A stretch of 64,000 bases of DNA from Tolypeutes matacus. Lineage: Eukaryota > Chordata > Mammalia > Cingulata > Chlamyphoridae. Shown piece by piece: positions 46,976 to 58,444 of the stretch (positions within the stretch are counted from its first letter, which is position 1; every line of letters starts with the position of its first letter). The DNA is taken from NCBI GenBank assembly GCA_026826555.1, contig JAKSZT010054573.1, positions 1,421,109 through 1,485,108 of the forward strand, given 5' to 3'. A program made the position numbers and the translations under genes. The notes under the pieces are model-generated. The model ran no database searches. It saw nothing but the letters and a program-made list of their open reading frames with translations, and was not told the origin of the DNA.

Positions 46976-46989
46976 AACAATGGGGATTT

Positions 46990-47070
46990 TTTTAGGAGGT
47001 ACCAGGGATTGAACCCACGACCTCATACATGGGAAGCAGGTGCTCAACCACTGAGCTACATCCGCTCCCC
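46990..47070 (-). mobile_element. DAS-SINE, monomeric (tRNA-Ala-like head only)
   Basis: On the minus strand, 47070 to about 46994 is almost a bare tRNA-Ala-like sequence: gggagcggatgtagctcagt, then gttgagcacctgcttcccat, then B box gggttcaatcc, then ggtacctcct, followed by a short A run. It is bounded by the exact 14-bp TSD aacaatggggattt at 46976-46989 and 47071-47084. The head keeps tRNA-like A and B boxes, but the CCA end and parts of the stems are changed. It is therefore a retroposed element, not a tRNA gene. Confidence 0.92.
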
Positions 47071-47084
47071 AACAATGGGGATTT

Positions 47085-47400
47085 AATTTTAAGATTTTAA
47101 GAGACATAAAGAAAAAAATGCCCCGAATAAAATTAATTGCAGGAGATCTCTGAATAGAATACGTTTGCATTGGGTCATGGGAATTTGAAAATAAAATATA
47201 TGCCATGTCCATAATAAACTTATGCTTTATAAGTGATGAAAATGAAAATTCTATATAAGTTTTGGCTAAAATATTAAGAATACCAATGTCCTTCATAATA
47301 ATTACAATATTGAAAATATTGTAACTAGTACTGGTGGTAGTGACATTAATTCATCTATTTTGTATGGTATGTTTATAATTTATAAATATAGCTCACAGAG
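47085..47400. other. No gene seen; AT-rich DNA
   Basis: AT-rich with no recognised feature. Confidence 0.5.
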
Positions 47401-47429
47401 AATTAATTTTTTCATTATTTTTACTATCA

Positions 47430-47510
47430 CAAAAAGCTATTTGGTAGATATTCCTATAATCTCCATTTTCCAAATGAGGCCCAGAAGTTTGGCAAATGTT
47501 TTAGGTATAA
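47430..47510 (+). mobile_element. MIR SINE fragment
   Basis: ataatctccattttccaaat, then gaggcccagaagtttggcaa is the MIR core. A possible continuation, aacttgcccaatctcaca at 47580-47597, suggests the MIR is split by about 70 bases of AT-rich sequence. Confidence 0.6.
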
Positions 47511-47849
47511 TTTATTTGCAATAATATAATTAACAAAAATGTTTTGAAGAAATTGTTTATATGTCTTTTCTTTAAAAATAACTTGCCCAATCTCACATGC
47601 TTACCTTCTTTCCTCTGCAGAGAAGAGAGGAATGCATGGAACTGCACTGGGTGTGGGGTGCAGGACTGTTTGCTGGAGGGATGAAGTTCACAGATGTGAG
47701 GGTAATGGTCCACGGAGCCACCTTTTACGAAACTGCAAGAAAACAAAAGAAACTGTCCTTAAAAGGACTATTGCTTGCAGTTGTAGAGACTCTCTGTTTT
47801 TTGGGATGGGCATTGTCCGTCATCATCCTTTTGTTACTTGTCCTGGGTG

Positions 47850-48345
47850 AGTCCAAGCCAAGCCCCCTCTCAATCAGAAGCAGCGTGGGCATCACCGTCT
47901 CAAAATCCTCAAGACTGAGGACTGAGCAAACATGGCGGGGGACTTACTGTTATTCTCGCAATGGAAGAACTTGTGTCCTCAATGGAAAGGCCGTGGCCAC
48001 CAGAGGTTCTGAGGGGAGGGAGAGGGAAGAGTAGGTGGAACGCGGGGTTTTGGGGACATTGGAATTGTCCTGCATGACATTGCAATGTCGGATACAGGCC
48101 ATTATACATTTTGTCAAAACGTATAACATTGTGTGGCAAAGTGTAAACCATAATGTAAACTACAGACCATGATTAGTAGTAATGCTTCAATATGTGTTCA
48201 TCAGTTGTAACAAATGGACCACACTAATGAAAGATGCTGTTAATGGGGGAGAGTGTGTGTGTGTGTGTGTGTGAGGGGTATATGGTATTTTCAATGTAAC
48301 GTTTATGTAATCTAAAGCTTTTTTTAAAGTAAAAATAAAAAATTT
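47850..48345 (+). mobile_element. L1-type 3' end with cassette
   Basis: From about 47990, blocks agree in order with copy A at 19165-19545: gaggggagggagagggaaga, gacattggaattgtcctgca, ggatacaggccatt, gtaaaccataatgtaaacta, agttgtaacaaatgg, and atctaaagcttttttaaa. A short (GT)n run lies at 48255-48272. The 5' limit is uncertain. The element is dead, and the 145-codon frame at 47597-48034 runs into it. Confidence 0.65.
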
Positions 48346-48349
48346 TAAT

Positions 48350-48570
48350 TAAAGATCATAGGACCGTTCAACGCAAAGAGTGACTCTTAATGTAAGGTCT
48401 GGACTATACTTAAACGTACAATTATAAATATTTTTCTTCAATTATAACAAAGGTGCCACACTAATGCCAAGTGTTAATAATAAATAAAGGGAGATATATG
48501 GCAAGTTTATATTCTGCATGATTTTTCTCTACACCTACAACTTCTCTAATTTAAAAAAATGGCACATTGT
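48350..48570 (+). mobile_element. L1 3' UTR cassette, second copy in tandem
   Basis: Follows the previous cassette directly: ggactatacttaaacgtaca, ttataacaaaggtgccacac, taatgccaagtgttaataat, and ctacacctacaacttctcta, then an A-rich end. This matches the last cassette of the 2825-4524 L1 (4340-4495), so the two neighbours belong to one LINE lineage or to nested insertions of it. Confidence 0.7.
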
Positions 48571-50745
48571 AAAAATATATATATATTGAGTTGAAGCAGT
48601 TGAGTTAACAGGAAGGAAGTAATTGCTCCTTCTAATAATATTAGTTCCAGACATACTTGATATTTCAGGTGGATGTTGAAAAACTCCTCCCGGCACTGTC
48701 CAGTAGAGCTTTGCAAGGATGGAAATGTACTATACTGACTCTTCCCAATATGTTAACCCCTAGACCCCTGAGACTGATGGGGACTTGAAGTGTGGTTAGC
48801 ACAACTGAGGAGCTGCTTTTTAAATGTCATTTAATCCTTAATCATTTAAATGCAGTCACGTGCCTCTTGGCTACCACGTTAGACAGCACAGCTCTAGACT
48901 TTGGAAGAATGGGCAGAAATGAAGTCCGCGTCCATTTCTGACCTCTAATAGTCTGTGTTTGCACTCTGTCCCCATGAATACCTACCTATCTTTTCTAATT
49001 ACTGTAGTTATTCTTCAGTTCTGCACTTGCCTTATTCTTTATGCCTATAGCTAAAAATTTCAAATTTTCCCAAGCTTACAGAATATTCTAATAAGAAAAT
49101 TAGATATTGATACACTTAAAGCTACTCTAAAGTAACTGATGTGATATAAGCTCTAAATTATACTCTTACCACATTATATGGTTGTTTCATGGGGGTGTTT
49201 TCTTCCCACATGGGGTTTTAAAAACATGAAATATCTGAAGATGGTTTATACATGTCATTTGTAAACATAAAATGTACATTAATAAATAAAACAATATATA
49301 ATCATTTCCACAGTCTACAAAATTCCACATAACATTGAGGGGAGAGCAGTCCTAGGCAACAGTCTGTTTTGTGTGAAAGCACTTAGAAAATTTATTACAA
49401 GTGAATGCCATATGTTGGTTTTGGTTATTTGGCATATTTTTCAATCAAATGAGAAACAGCTAATGTCCATGAGATTTAGTGGGGTCCATCTCTTTAGCTA
49501 TGATTATGACAGAAAATTGGAAATAGAGGTCTTGGGGTTCCTTCTGATTTTCCTAATTCGGGCTAGGGCAACACTTACTTTTCTATAGATCCAGGCTAGA
49601 CATTGAAACACCGTTTCCATCCACATTTCATCCTGTTCCTCACGTCATGATTCCATACAGTCATCACATCGGGCCAGTTGGACCTCACTATTCCACAGCA
49701 AATTGCTATGCCATGGAATCTGCCTGGACTTCTGTGACTGCCTCCAGCCTCCTGTCTATATCCTCTAAAGATGTTTCTACCAGTTCTCTTCCTAAAGATC
49801 ACACAAAGCATAGTCCACTCTAAAACCAAAACAAACTTGAATTACTTACAGAATAAAATACAAACTCTTCAGTGTTACATTTACTATTCTCCAAGACCTT
49901 CCTTTGCGTACTCATTGATTTATTCAACAATTGAAAAATTAAAGCTAACAGGCACAGTCTCTACAATCAAGGAATAACAATGAGGACACGTGCTAAGAAA
50001 AAATATGAATAAAATGTAAAAACATCTAACAGATCTGATAAACATTATAAAGGAAACTAACAAAAAAGGCACCAACAAAAATCAGGTAGCATTGTAGCTC
50101 AATCTGAGAATTCAGGAATTACTTTTATGGAAAAGTGGTCCTGAAATTGATGTCAAAAGGGTAAAACAGCTAGTCTTGGAGGAGGACAAGAAGGGAAGGA
50201 AGAAAATCCCAGTAGAAGGAGCAGTGTTTACAAAGGTTTTTAGCCAGAGAAAGCATGGTATGTTTAAGAAACTGAAATTTTAGTGTTTTGTTACCCAGAG
50301 AGAGCGAGCAGACCAGTTCAAGGCGAGGCTTGAGAAGCAGCCTTGAGTGCGGCTGAGAGGCTACGTAGGGACCATGTATGGCTCTTAAAGTGGGGCCTGC
50401 CAAAGTGTAGTGAGCTTGATGGTTTTCTATACCTCCTAGGCAATAAGCCAGAAGACGGGGTGAAACATGCCCTCCTAAACTGTTTGGAAGTGTCACTGAG
50501 AATTTCACAATCTTTTTTATAAATATGCAAATAATCACGAATTTTGGGAAATGTTAAGCATTTTAAAATATTTTTATCTTAAAGCAAGATTAAGCACCAA
50601 AATTATATCAGATTTGAATAAACACTCTCAACTGTTTTTTGTGAATATAGAGAAAGTAATTTTTACATAGCTTTATTTCATAATAATATGAATGAAAACA
50701 GTGTTGGCATTTTCCTTTCTGTCACAGATTACAGTAGACACTGCG
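48571..50745. other. No gene seen; possible L2 trace at 49590-49930
   Basis: The run at 49590-49880 (catcctgttcctcacgtca... ccatggaatctgcctggact ... agaataaaatacaaactctt) looks like a degraded L2-type segment. Otherwise nothing is recognised. A 122-codon minus-strand frame at 50170-50538 has no family features. Confidence 0.4.
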
Positions 50746-50751
50746 ATACAG

Positions 50752-50932
50752 CAGCACTTCTCACCACTGGCTAAATATTAAAATCACACAGGGACTTTAA
50801 AAAAACCCCATTGCCCAAACCATACTCTTGTCTGCTGAAATCAGAATCTCTGGTGTGGGACCCAGCTATTCAGACTTGTAAAGCTCCTCAGGTGAGTCTG
50901 GCAGGCAGGTTGAGAACCACAGGGCTAGATCG
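50752..50932 (+). mobile_element. MER5A (hAT-Charlie, nonautonomous)
   Basis: agcacttctcaccactggct, aatcacacagggactttaaa, aaatcagaatctctggtgtg, ggcaggttgagaaccacagg: this is the full MER5A layout with both ends. MER5A is an old nonautonomous DNA transposon of placental mammals. Confidence 0.8.
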
Positions 50933-51058
50933 GTACCTCTTAAACTTTGATGGTAAATTTGAGCAACTTGCTGAAATGCTGATTCTGATTACTGGGTGGA
51001 GTCTGAGATTTTGTATCTTAACAGGCTCCCAGTTTGTACGTGTAACATACTTTGTGTA
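50933..51058 (+). mobile_element. Second MER5A-like fragment, adjacent
   Basis: gtacctcttaaactttgatg, gagcaacttgctgaaatgct, gattctgattactgggtgga, ttaacaggctcccagt repeat the left and middle parts of MER5A directly after the first copy, in the same orientation. The right end is not clearly present. Confidence 0.65.
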
Positions 51059-51257
51059 GCATTGGCCAAATAATCATAAAGGGGGACAGATGGCCTGGTT
51101 CCAGCAGTATGCAGGGGTATTCAGAATCGAAACTTCTCATCTATTTTGGCAGTTTGCTCTTTGTGCCCCATCTGCTTCAAGAAGGGGTTCCACCTGCTTA
51201 CATTGAAGATGTCTACAGTGAACTCATATGAGATGTCAGAGAATAGAATGTAAGTTA

Positions 51258-51809
51258 ACAGGAGGCTGCTAAGATGGCCTCCGATGATCCCCACCTTCTG
51301 GTCATGCAGTCGTTTCGTCCCCTCCCTGGAGCATGGGCTACACCAAGCGGCTTGACTCTCAGGCATAGAATATGGCAATGGTGATGGGATGTCAGTCTCT
51401 GCTTAGGCTACAAAACTCTGTTTCGCCCATCTTGCCAGCAGACTCTCGAATCCCTTCTTAGCTTGCACGCTTTGCTGAAGCCAGCCGCCGTGTTGGAGAG
51501 GCCCACATGGCAGGGATCTGCGGGCAGCCTTGAGTCCGACGCCAGCCAGGAACTGAGGGCCTCGGCCCCATGACCATCCTGCCAGCAAACACTGGCGCTC
51601 GGGACGGGGTGCTTCCCAGTCAGTGCCTGAGACGACAGCGGTCCCGGGGGGCACCTTGAGTGCAGTCTGCGGAGCCCCTGAAACAGAGGGTGCAGCTGCG
51701 CCATGGCTGGGCCCCCGACCCACAGGATCTCTGAGATGATAAGCGGGTGCTGTCTCAACCGCGAGGTTTTGTGGTAAGGTTCTACTCAGCAGTGGGTAGC
51801 TAATACAAC
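51258..51809 (+). mobile_element. ERVL/MaLR-type solo LTR
   Basis: It opens with ggaggctgctaagatggcct, then tagaatatggcaatggtgat, gggatgtcag, a GC-rich middle (51500-51720), ctgagatgataagcgggtgc, and ends cagtgggtagctaatacaa. This order fits a common ERVL/MaLR-type LTR. Two long minus-strand frames (137 and 116 codons) lie in its GC-rich middle and are not genes. Confidence 0.65.
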
Positions 51810-51929
51810 GGGTCACGTAGGTGAGCCATGAAGACTACAGCTACAGGGTCTGTTCTGAGCTTGAATGAACTTGACGGAGTGAACGCACTAATCTATCCAC
51901 TCTTCTGCCAAAATTAACAAGGAGAGATG

Positions 51930-52930
51930 GGAGAGTTATTTTTCATGAAATAGATATAATAGTGGCTTTGAAACAAAACAGGAAGAGTAGCAGCAGCACA
52001 TTAGTCATTTGATGGACTCCTGAAATATAAGAAGCACATTGGAACAGATATGTAAAGAGAGAAAAAGGACAAAAAGCCAGAGTCTAAAACACGCGCTGCC
52101 TAGGTCAGAGTGAACCGGGGAAACTGCAAGCCCATGTGCAGAATCCAGAATCTGCCACGGTGATAGACTGCCTGCGTTTGAAGACAGCTCACTGGCCTGG
52201 AGCAGAGCATATTAATGAAAATTTAATATAATCGAGAGGAATATATTAATTAAATAAAATCTCTATAAAACTCTTGATTTAAAAATAAGAATTACCAGAG
52301 ATTAAAAATATTCTTTTTGAAATAAAAAATAAAGTAGATTTTGATGTATCAAAATCTCAACAAAAATCACAAGGCCTACAAAGAAACAGGAAAGGGCAGC
52401 TCGTTCAAAGAAACAAAATAAAGTGACAGAAATCATCACTGAGGGGCCCAGACACTGGCCTTAGAGGATAAAACTTTAACATGATGGTCTTAAATCGTCT
52501 GAGGAGCAGAAGGAAAATATGGACAAAGAAATACAGGAAATCAGGAAATTAATGTGAGAACAAAACGGGGTATCTATAAAGAGATAGAAATTATGAAAAG
52601 GAGTGACACAGAAATTTGGGGGTTGGAAATACAATAATTGAAAATTTTGCTAAAAGGGTCCAACAGCAGATTTGAGCAGGCAGAAGAAAGACTCAGTGAC
52701 ATGAAGTTGGGACGCTTGAAATTACCCAGTCTCTGGAGCAGAGAGGAAAAAAAAGAGTTTCATGTAGCTTTCACATACATCAATTAGAAAATAAAACAGG
52801 AGACAGCATATCACTGAAAATAGCCAGAAGATCTTAAAACCTCTAGTTACAAGCCCAGTAAGGAATATGTAGAAACTACATGATAATAATTTAAGACTTC
52901 TAGAAGAGCTGTGGAACAAGAGTTACATAA
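51930..52930 (+). mobile_element. Old L1 ORF1 remnant
   Basis: The stretch 52620-52750 (aaagggtccaacagcagatt, tgagcaggcagaagaaagac, tcagtgacatgaagttggga, cagtctctggagcagagagg) is the coiled-coil/ORF1 part of old mammalian L1 in broken frames. The 5' limit is uncertain. No intact frame remains. Confidence 0.7.
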
Positions 52931-55900
52931 AAGAAAAGAGGCATTAAGTTCTGGGTTGAAAGGTTCAAAACTAAATAAATAAAAAATTTCCCAAGTTAAA
53001 TAATTATTATCATATAATTCTAAGCATCAATCAACAGCATTTATGTAGGATGTGGCAAGGTGATTTTATTCCTTTCTAACCTCAGGAGTTGTCGCATTTT
53101 GACCCTAATCATATGGATGTAGGCGACTCATTTCACGTCAAAGGAATCAGTGCCTTGGTGCATGTGGTTTTCTGAGTCAGTGCGTCGAAGAATAGCACGA
53201 GTTTAACAGGATAGTATATGGAGGCATTTGTGTGCAGTGGAAGATGGTGGCAGGAAGTTTCAACAAACTTTCCTTAAGGGTGCAGGCATTAAGCAAGAAA
53301 CATTCAGTGGCTACTGGCTTTGTCTCTAGTCTTTGTGAACATTTGTTTATAAGGACGTTTTTACATGTGATAAAAGGAGCAAATGAAAATATATTGTGCC
53401 CCCAAATATATATGGGGGGGGGAAGGTAATTAAAAGTAGAGTCCAAATACACTCAATTAAACCTCAGCTTGATTTTAAGCTCATATAAGTGATGTTTTAT
53501 AATTGGAGAGTTAGCTACTAAAAAGTCAAGTTATAAAGTATCTTGCAAAGATTATATTTTTAAAATGCTTATTTAGAGATACTCTTACCTCTCCTACAAC
53601 GAATGCTGTGAATTCTGAAAACATTAAACATCATTTATGAGACATTTTTCATACCCATTGGTTCACTCATGAATGAGCAATCCTTTGCAATTTTTAGGTA
53701 AATACGGAGAAATGACACTCAAAAATATCTGGTAACCGACTACAGTGGAAAGCCAAAATGATTTTAAGATGATGCATAAAATTCCTTGTAGCCCTGTTGT
53801 GTGTGTGGAGGGGAGGGGCGATGTGTGTGCCCAAGAACGTCTAAGTTCACGCTTTCCCACTTTTGCAGCATGTCGCGGGCTGCGCCTGCTTTCTGCAGGT
53901 CCGCATCCCCCGGGTTTAACCTTGGGTGCTGTCACCTGCAGAAGACGGGGAAACCCTGGGCTCTGCCGGGCCTCTCGTGGTGCTGGCTATCCCAGCTGGG
54001 CACCCCTTTCCACACCGCGTCGGTGTCGAATGCTGCTTGACCTTTCAGCTGTGGGGTGGCCCACGGGCTCCACTCACCACTCGCCACCACAGTAAGGACG
54101 TAAGCCGTTGCATGTGGTTTTCCTTTTAGTTGTCTCTGGAGTTGGAGCATGCTGCATAGACTGGTGCATGGTCCCGTGGTGGGCGGAGAGGGAAGAGGCT
54201 GAGTTTTCTCTGAGGTAAAATGGTTTCTCAAACAAATACCGCACTGTGAATTTGTCATCCCGTGCTGGCTGTTCCGCAGGTGGAATTTTCCCTCCTCTGT
54301 TCACATCACCTGTGCTTCCTACCCACCAGCGGCATCTTAGCACGGACCCCAGGGCCTTGCCAAGCCGAGCTGGGGCTTCTCTGAGCATGAAGAAACACTC
54401 CTTGTCTCCACAATTTGTCTGTGCTTGAGTTCTAGAAGACTGACTTGCTGGCTAGCTAGAGGTTTTGCCGTTTGGGAAAATGTAAGCAAATACCCCTACA
54501 CACAGCTTTCCTATCCCACAAGTAAAGTACAAAGCAAGAAAAAGAAACCCGAATGATACCAGAGTGGTTTTCCTGTGAGCCAGGAGCAAAATGTGGAACA
54601 CAGCACGGAAGTCATTCCACCTCTAATTCTGGACTCTGACTCCAAATCTAAGTTTATGGCAATGGGAGTGTATTATATAGTAGCAGGTTTTCAGTATCTA
54701 AAACAAGTCACTTTTTTGCCATCATCTATGAATTACTTAGAAATTATATGGAAATTGTTCTATTTAAATTATTTGCTTCAGAAATTCAAGTAAAATAGTT
54801 AATGTCTAAATATGATTTGAGACAAGCAGAAAAGATGGGATTTAAGTTTAAAATGTGATATAGCTCTGTGAATCATACCACAGTCTCGTAATATAAGAGG
54901 ATGGAACATAGGGCTACTATTTCATTTTTTTAAAATACCTAACTCCGTTGTATACAACTGTAAAAATTTCTTTTCCCATGGGAGAAAATTCACATTTCTC
55001 AAAAATGTCTTTTATTTTAACATGACTTCTTTACTCTGTCATTCTTTACATAAATATGGTTTCCAGTAAACTTAAGTTTAAGGGCATAAATCATGCACAT
55101 AGTTCTGGAACTATGCACAGGCCTATTAATATTGTATCTAGAAAGGCGTAAATCTTGTACTGACTTGTAGCAATCTGGTTGTGTCGTTGCATCATTGACC
55201 AAACAATGAAAACAAATTGTCATAAAACCCATACCCTGCCATGAAATATCCAGGGCCAAAAGAAATAGGAACCTAGGCTGTGTTCATCAAAAGGAGAATT
55301 ATAGGAGATTTCAAGTAATTGGCCATCAAGGAAAAATGTAAGAAACTATGGAGTTCTTTTAGACGCCGAGAAAATCTAAACAATTAGAAGAGTAAAAGGT
55401 AATCATTGAATAACAGAGCATGTAAAGCGATAGAGAAAGGGGGTAGGTGGGACAAGAGGTACAACAAAAGTAAATCATAAAAAAAGAAAATCTGCTTGTT
55501 CTTTCCGGTGCCATTGGAGAGCCCCTCTGGCTGTCCTCTGGGCTGCCCGTCAGAGAGCTGTCTTACAGCATTGACTCCATTACCTTGCCTCACCATTGCA
55601 ATGTGATTTTATAGCATTTAAAAAAAGAGTTCTAGAGAGCGAGTCCCATTAGAAAGTCTATTTCCATTCGATTTCGATTCCGTTTGTCTCTCCACTCCTT
55701 TTGCTTTTCTAAATATGGAGCCAAGTAGGTTCCCAGTCATGGAATTTATCTTAGCAATTTCCCTTCATGCGAGCCACAAGAGGGTAGAGGTGACAGAATG
55801 AAGCTTCGATGAGATGCAATGATTCTGCAGTGCAGTCAGCACCTATGCAGCCAGATGGACGTAGACGGCCTGTGGACTTTAATCTACCTTTAGGAGAAAG

Positions 55901-56394
55901 AAGACTATTAAAAATAAATATAATTTTTGAAGAAGTTAGAATTTTACATTTGTGACTTTTACAAATGTCAAATTCTGTCTGCTTGATCTTGCAGTCAGAA
56001 ACAAAACGCTGTCATTCTCAGGTTGTGGATCTCCCAGGTTTCAAATCAAGTGTGTTCATCATTTTCTATTTTTATTGCATTCTGCTACCCAATTCATACA
56101 CACACGTTGCTGATGCAGCTTGAAGTGTTTGTTGGTGGGGACTGAGTGTTTTCCCAGCCTCTGCCATTCTCGATTCTGCATCAGCTCACTCTGTATATGC
56201 TTCCCCCACGCGTCTCAAAGAGAGCTCTAAGGTTTGCCTTATGCAGCTCTCCATCTCCTCACCTGTGCATTGCCTCTCTGCCTTTGTTTCTTGAATCAAA
56301 ATGTTAAGGGCAACCGAGTACCCAGATGGTGTGAAGGAGAAAGTGTGGGGAACGCTGCATTGCCCCGGAATTAGAATAATTCCTTAAGACGCGT
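52931..56394. other. No gene seen; one GC-rich patch at 53800-54370
   Basis: Mostly unassigned. 53800-54370 is the most GC- and CpG-rich patch of this part. It has open frames of up to 116 codons on both strands, but no frame has recognisable family features. A short palindrome, catagttc-tg-gaactatg, lies at 55098-55115. No promoter or exon chain is supported. Confidence 0.45.
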
Positions 56395-56396
56395 AC

Positions 56397-56975
56397 GGTA
56401 GGCAGCATTCTAAAATGCCCACCAGGACGTGTTCCACCCGGAGCCCAGAACTGTGAACAGGATCAGGTAGCACACCCTGGTGTTTCACCTCACAAGGCAA
56501 ACGGGATTTAGCAGATGTTATCAAGGTTACTTATTGTGGGTACAGTTTCATCACATGAGCCCTTTAAAAGCAGAGTATTCTCCGGCTGGTAGCAGAAAAA
56601 ATAGTCAGGGAGAGTCTAGAAATGAGAAGGAATGGACGGGTCGTTGTTGCCTGTGAAGAGAGAGGGGCCCACAGCCGAGGGCAGACTAGAGGTGTCTAGC
56701 AGCTGAGGGGCACCGCACTGACGGCCAGCAATAAGGCGAGGAGCTCGGGCCCGAGACGCAGGGACTGGGTTCTGCCAACCCCTTGAGTACGCTTTAGCGG
56801 CAGCCTCTTCCCAGAACCTCTCTGAGAGCCTGCCTGGCTCACACCTGAACTCTGGCCTCTTGAGACCCACAGGCAGCAAATCCAGCGGTGCCTTGCTGAC
56901 TTCTGAAATCAGCGTTGTTTTGAGTCTTGAAGTTTGGGTAATTGGTTACGCATCTATGGAAAACTCTGTCACCAC
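56397..56975 (+). mobile_element. MLT1-type solo LTR (MaLR)
   Basis: ggtaggcagcattctaaaat at the start, then aaggcaaacgggatttagca, gatgttatcaaggttac in the first third, cctcttgagacccacaggca, and gtaattggttacgcatctat near the end: the full MLT1 layout. A minus-strand 87-codon frame inside is not a gene. Confidence 0.8.
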
Positions 56976-57128
56976 TTAGGATCAGCCGTTTTGACATCAG
57001 CTCGAGGCTCTCGAGGTCCATCTTGGGATTAGTCCTCTATCCTCTGTCTCACAGTTGGCAAGCCATACTGCTTCTGCCATCTGCACATCTCTCCGTCCAG
57101 TTCCCACTTTCAGCCCTAGTGACTTTTT

Positions 57129-57175
57129 TTTTTTTTTTTTTTATTATGGGTAAAAATCAAAATTCTCACAATACA
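57129..57175 (-). mobile_element. Tiny retroposed insert with poly(A) and 14-bp TSD
   Basis: A 14-bp direct repeat, cctagtgacttttt, sits at 57115-57128 and 57176-57189. Between the copies lie a T run (to 57142) and about 33 bases, attatgggtaaaaatcaaaa then ttctcacaataca. On the minus strand this reads as a 3' end with aataaa directly followed by poly(A). It is a severely 5'-truncated retroposed transcript; the source is unknown. Confidence 0.8.
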
Positions 57176-57289
57176 CCTAGTGACTTTTTATCTCAACATT
57201 TGTAGGGACCTCCTCTCTCCTCCTGACCGCTAACCTTTCCACTTCTTACCAGTCCTCTTACCTCCCTCTTATTCTCCACTGCTAGATTC

Positions 57290-57765
57290 ATCTTCCAGAA
57301 GCAGAGCTGTGGCCGTGTTATTAAATATAAAATCCTCTGCTGGAATGCAAGTTCCCCAAGATCTATCTCAAGTCTATCTTTCTGATATTACTCCTTGTCT
57401 CTTGACATCACAGAGTTATCTTTACTGTCAACCAATGTATTTGTCAACAGTATGTTCTGATTCATTGCCTTTGTAGAAACATGACTGATAAATATGCCCA
57501 ACATTGGCCATTCTTTACAGCTTAGTTCAGATGTTACCTCCTACTTGAGACATTCCTGCATGGTCTGAGTATCCTTTTCTACTTTGAATTTCCATCGTAC
57601 AAGTATGTGGCTCTTACAGGGGCTGTGCCTTATGATCAGGCAATTCATACACATGCACTGTAGCCTCATAAATCTCCTTGGGGGTAGAATCAGTATTACA
57701 TTTGTCATTATATTCCTGAAAGCACTTGGTTCAATTCCTCATGTTAAATAAATCACCAAAGAAGA
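57290..57765 (+). mobile_element. L2 LINE fragment
   Basis: aatataaaatcctctgctgg, ttacagcttagttcagatgt, tacctcctacttgagacatt and the end ttgggggtagaatcagtatt, aaagcacttggttcaattcc follow the L2 3' region. Diverged, without an intact frame. Confidence 0.7.
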
Positions 57766-58119
57766 TGAATTTGGGCATGTAAAAAAGAATACCTAATCAT
57801 GGGTATCTCCTCAAAATACATATATAGTATGTATTTAATTAAAAATGCCAAATCACAGAACAGAATGTACAAGATGATATGAAGGTTTGTTTGTTTGCTT
57901 TTAGAAGAGGATAAAGCAAAGAACAAGCAAGACTGGACTCAAGTGATAAAAATGTTAAATGCTAAAAGTAGCTGCTTCCTGTTAGGGGGCTTATAGTTAC
58001 TCTAAAACATCTTATTTTCATGTTGCACTTATTATATATATTCAGAGTATGTTATGGGTTACTGTGTGCATTGTCAATTTTTTGGCACTACAGAACTTCA
58101 CATACTGTTATGCCCACTA

Positions 58120-58185
58120 TAGAGAGAAAACTTTAGGCTGATAAAGGTTAAATAACTTGCCCAAGATCACACATCCAAACTTGGG
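58120..58185 (+). mobile_element. MIR SINE fragment
   Basis: ctttaggctgataaaggtta, aataacttgcccaagatcac, acatccaaactt: the MIR core. Confidence 0.75.
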
Positions 58186-58444
58186 AGAAAGCAGGGGTGG
58201 AAGACAAGGTACCTTGTATATAAATGTGTCTATAATTTTGGTTAGTGTCCCATTCAGGAGGGAAATGAGAGAATTACATTTATGTAGCTTATTTTCTCAT
58301 AAATACATTTACTGTAATAGGTGCCTTAATAACAATACTATTTGTAATAATTGTTATATAACTATATGTAATTGTATATTTCATAACTACATATAATATG
58401 TTTTAATAAATCCATATTATTTATTTTTATTAAACTCGATTATT

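Noticed and set aside
46990..47070. Functional tRNA-Ala gene
   Set aside because: The head is tRNA-like, but it has an A tail and a 14-bp TSD, and its stems are altered. It is a retroposed SINE.
47597..48034. 145-codon plus-strand frame with a transmembrane-like stretch
   Set aside because: Not called as a gene because its 3' third lies in a dead L1 end and there is no family match; kept only as a finding about splice-like signals.
51403..51816. 137- and 116-codon minus-strand frames
   Set aside because: They fall in the GC-rich middle of a solo LTR and overlap each other in different frames.
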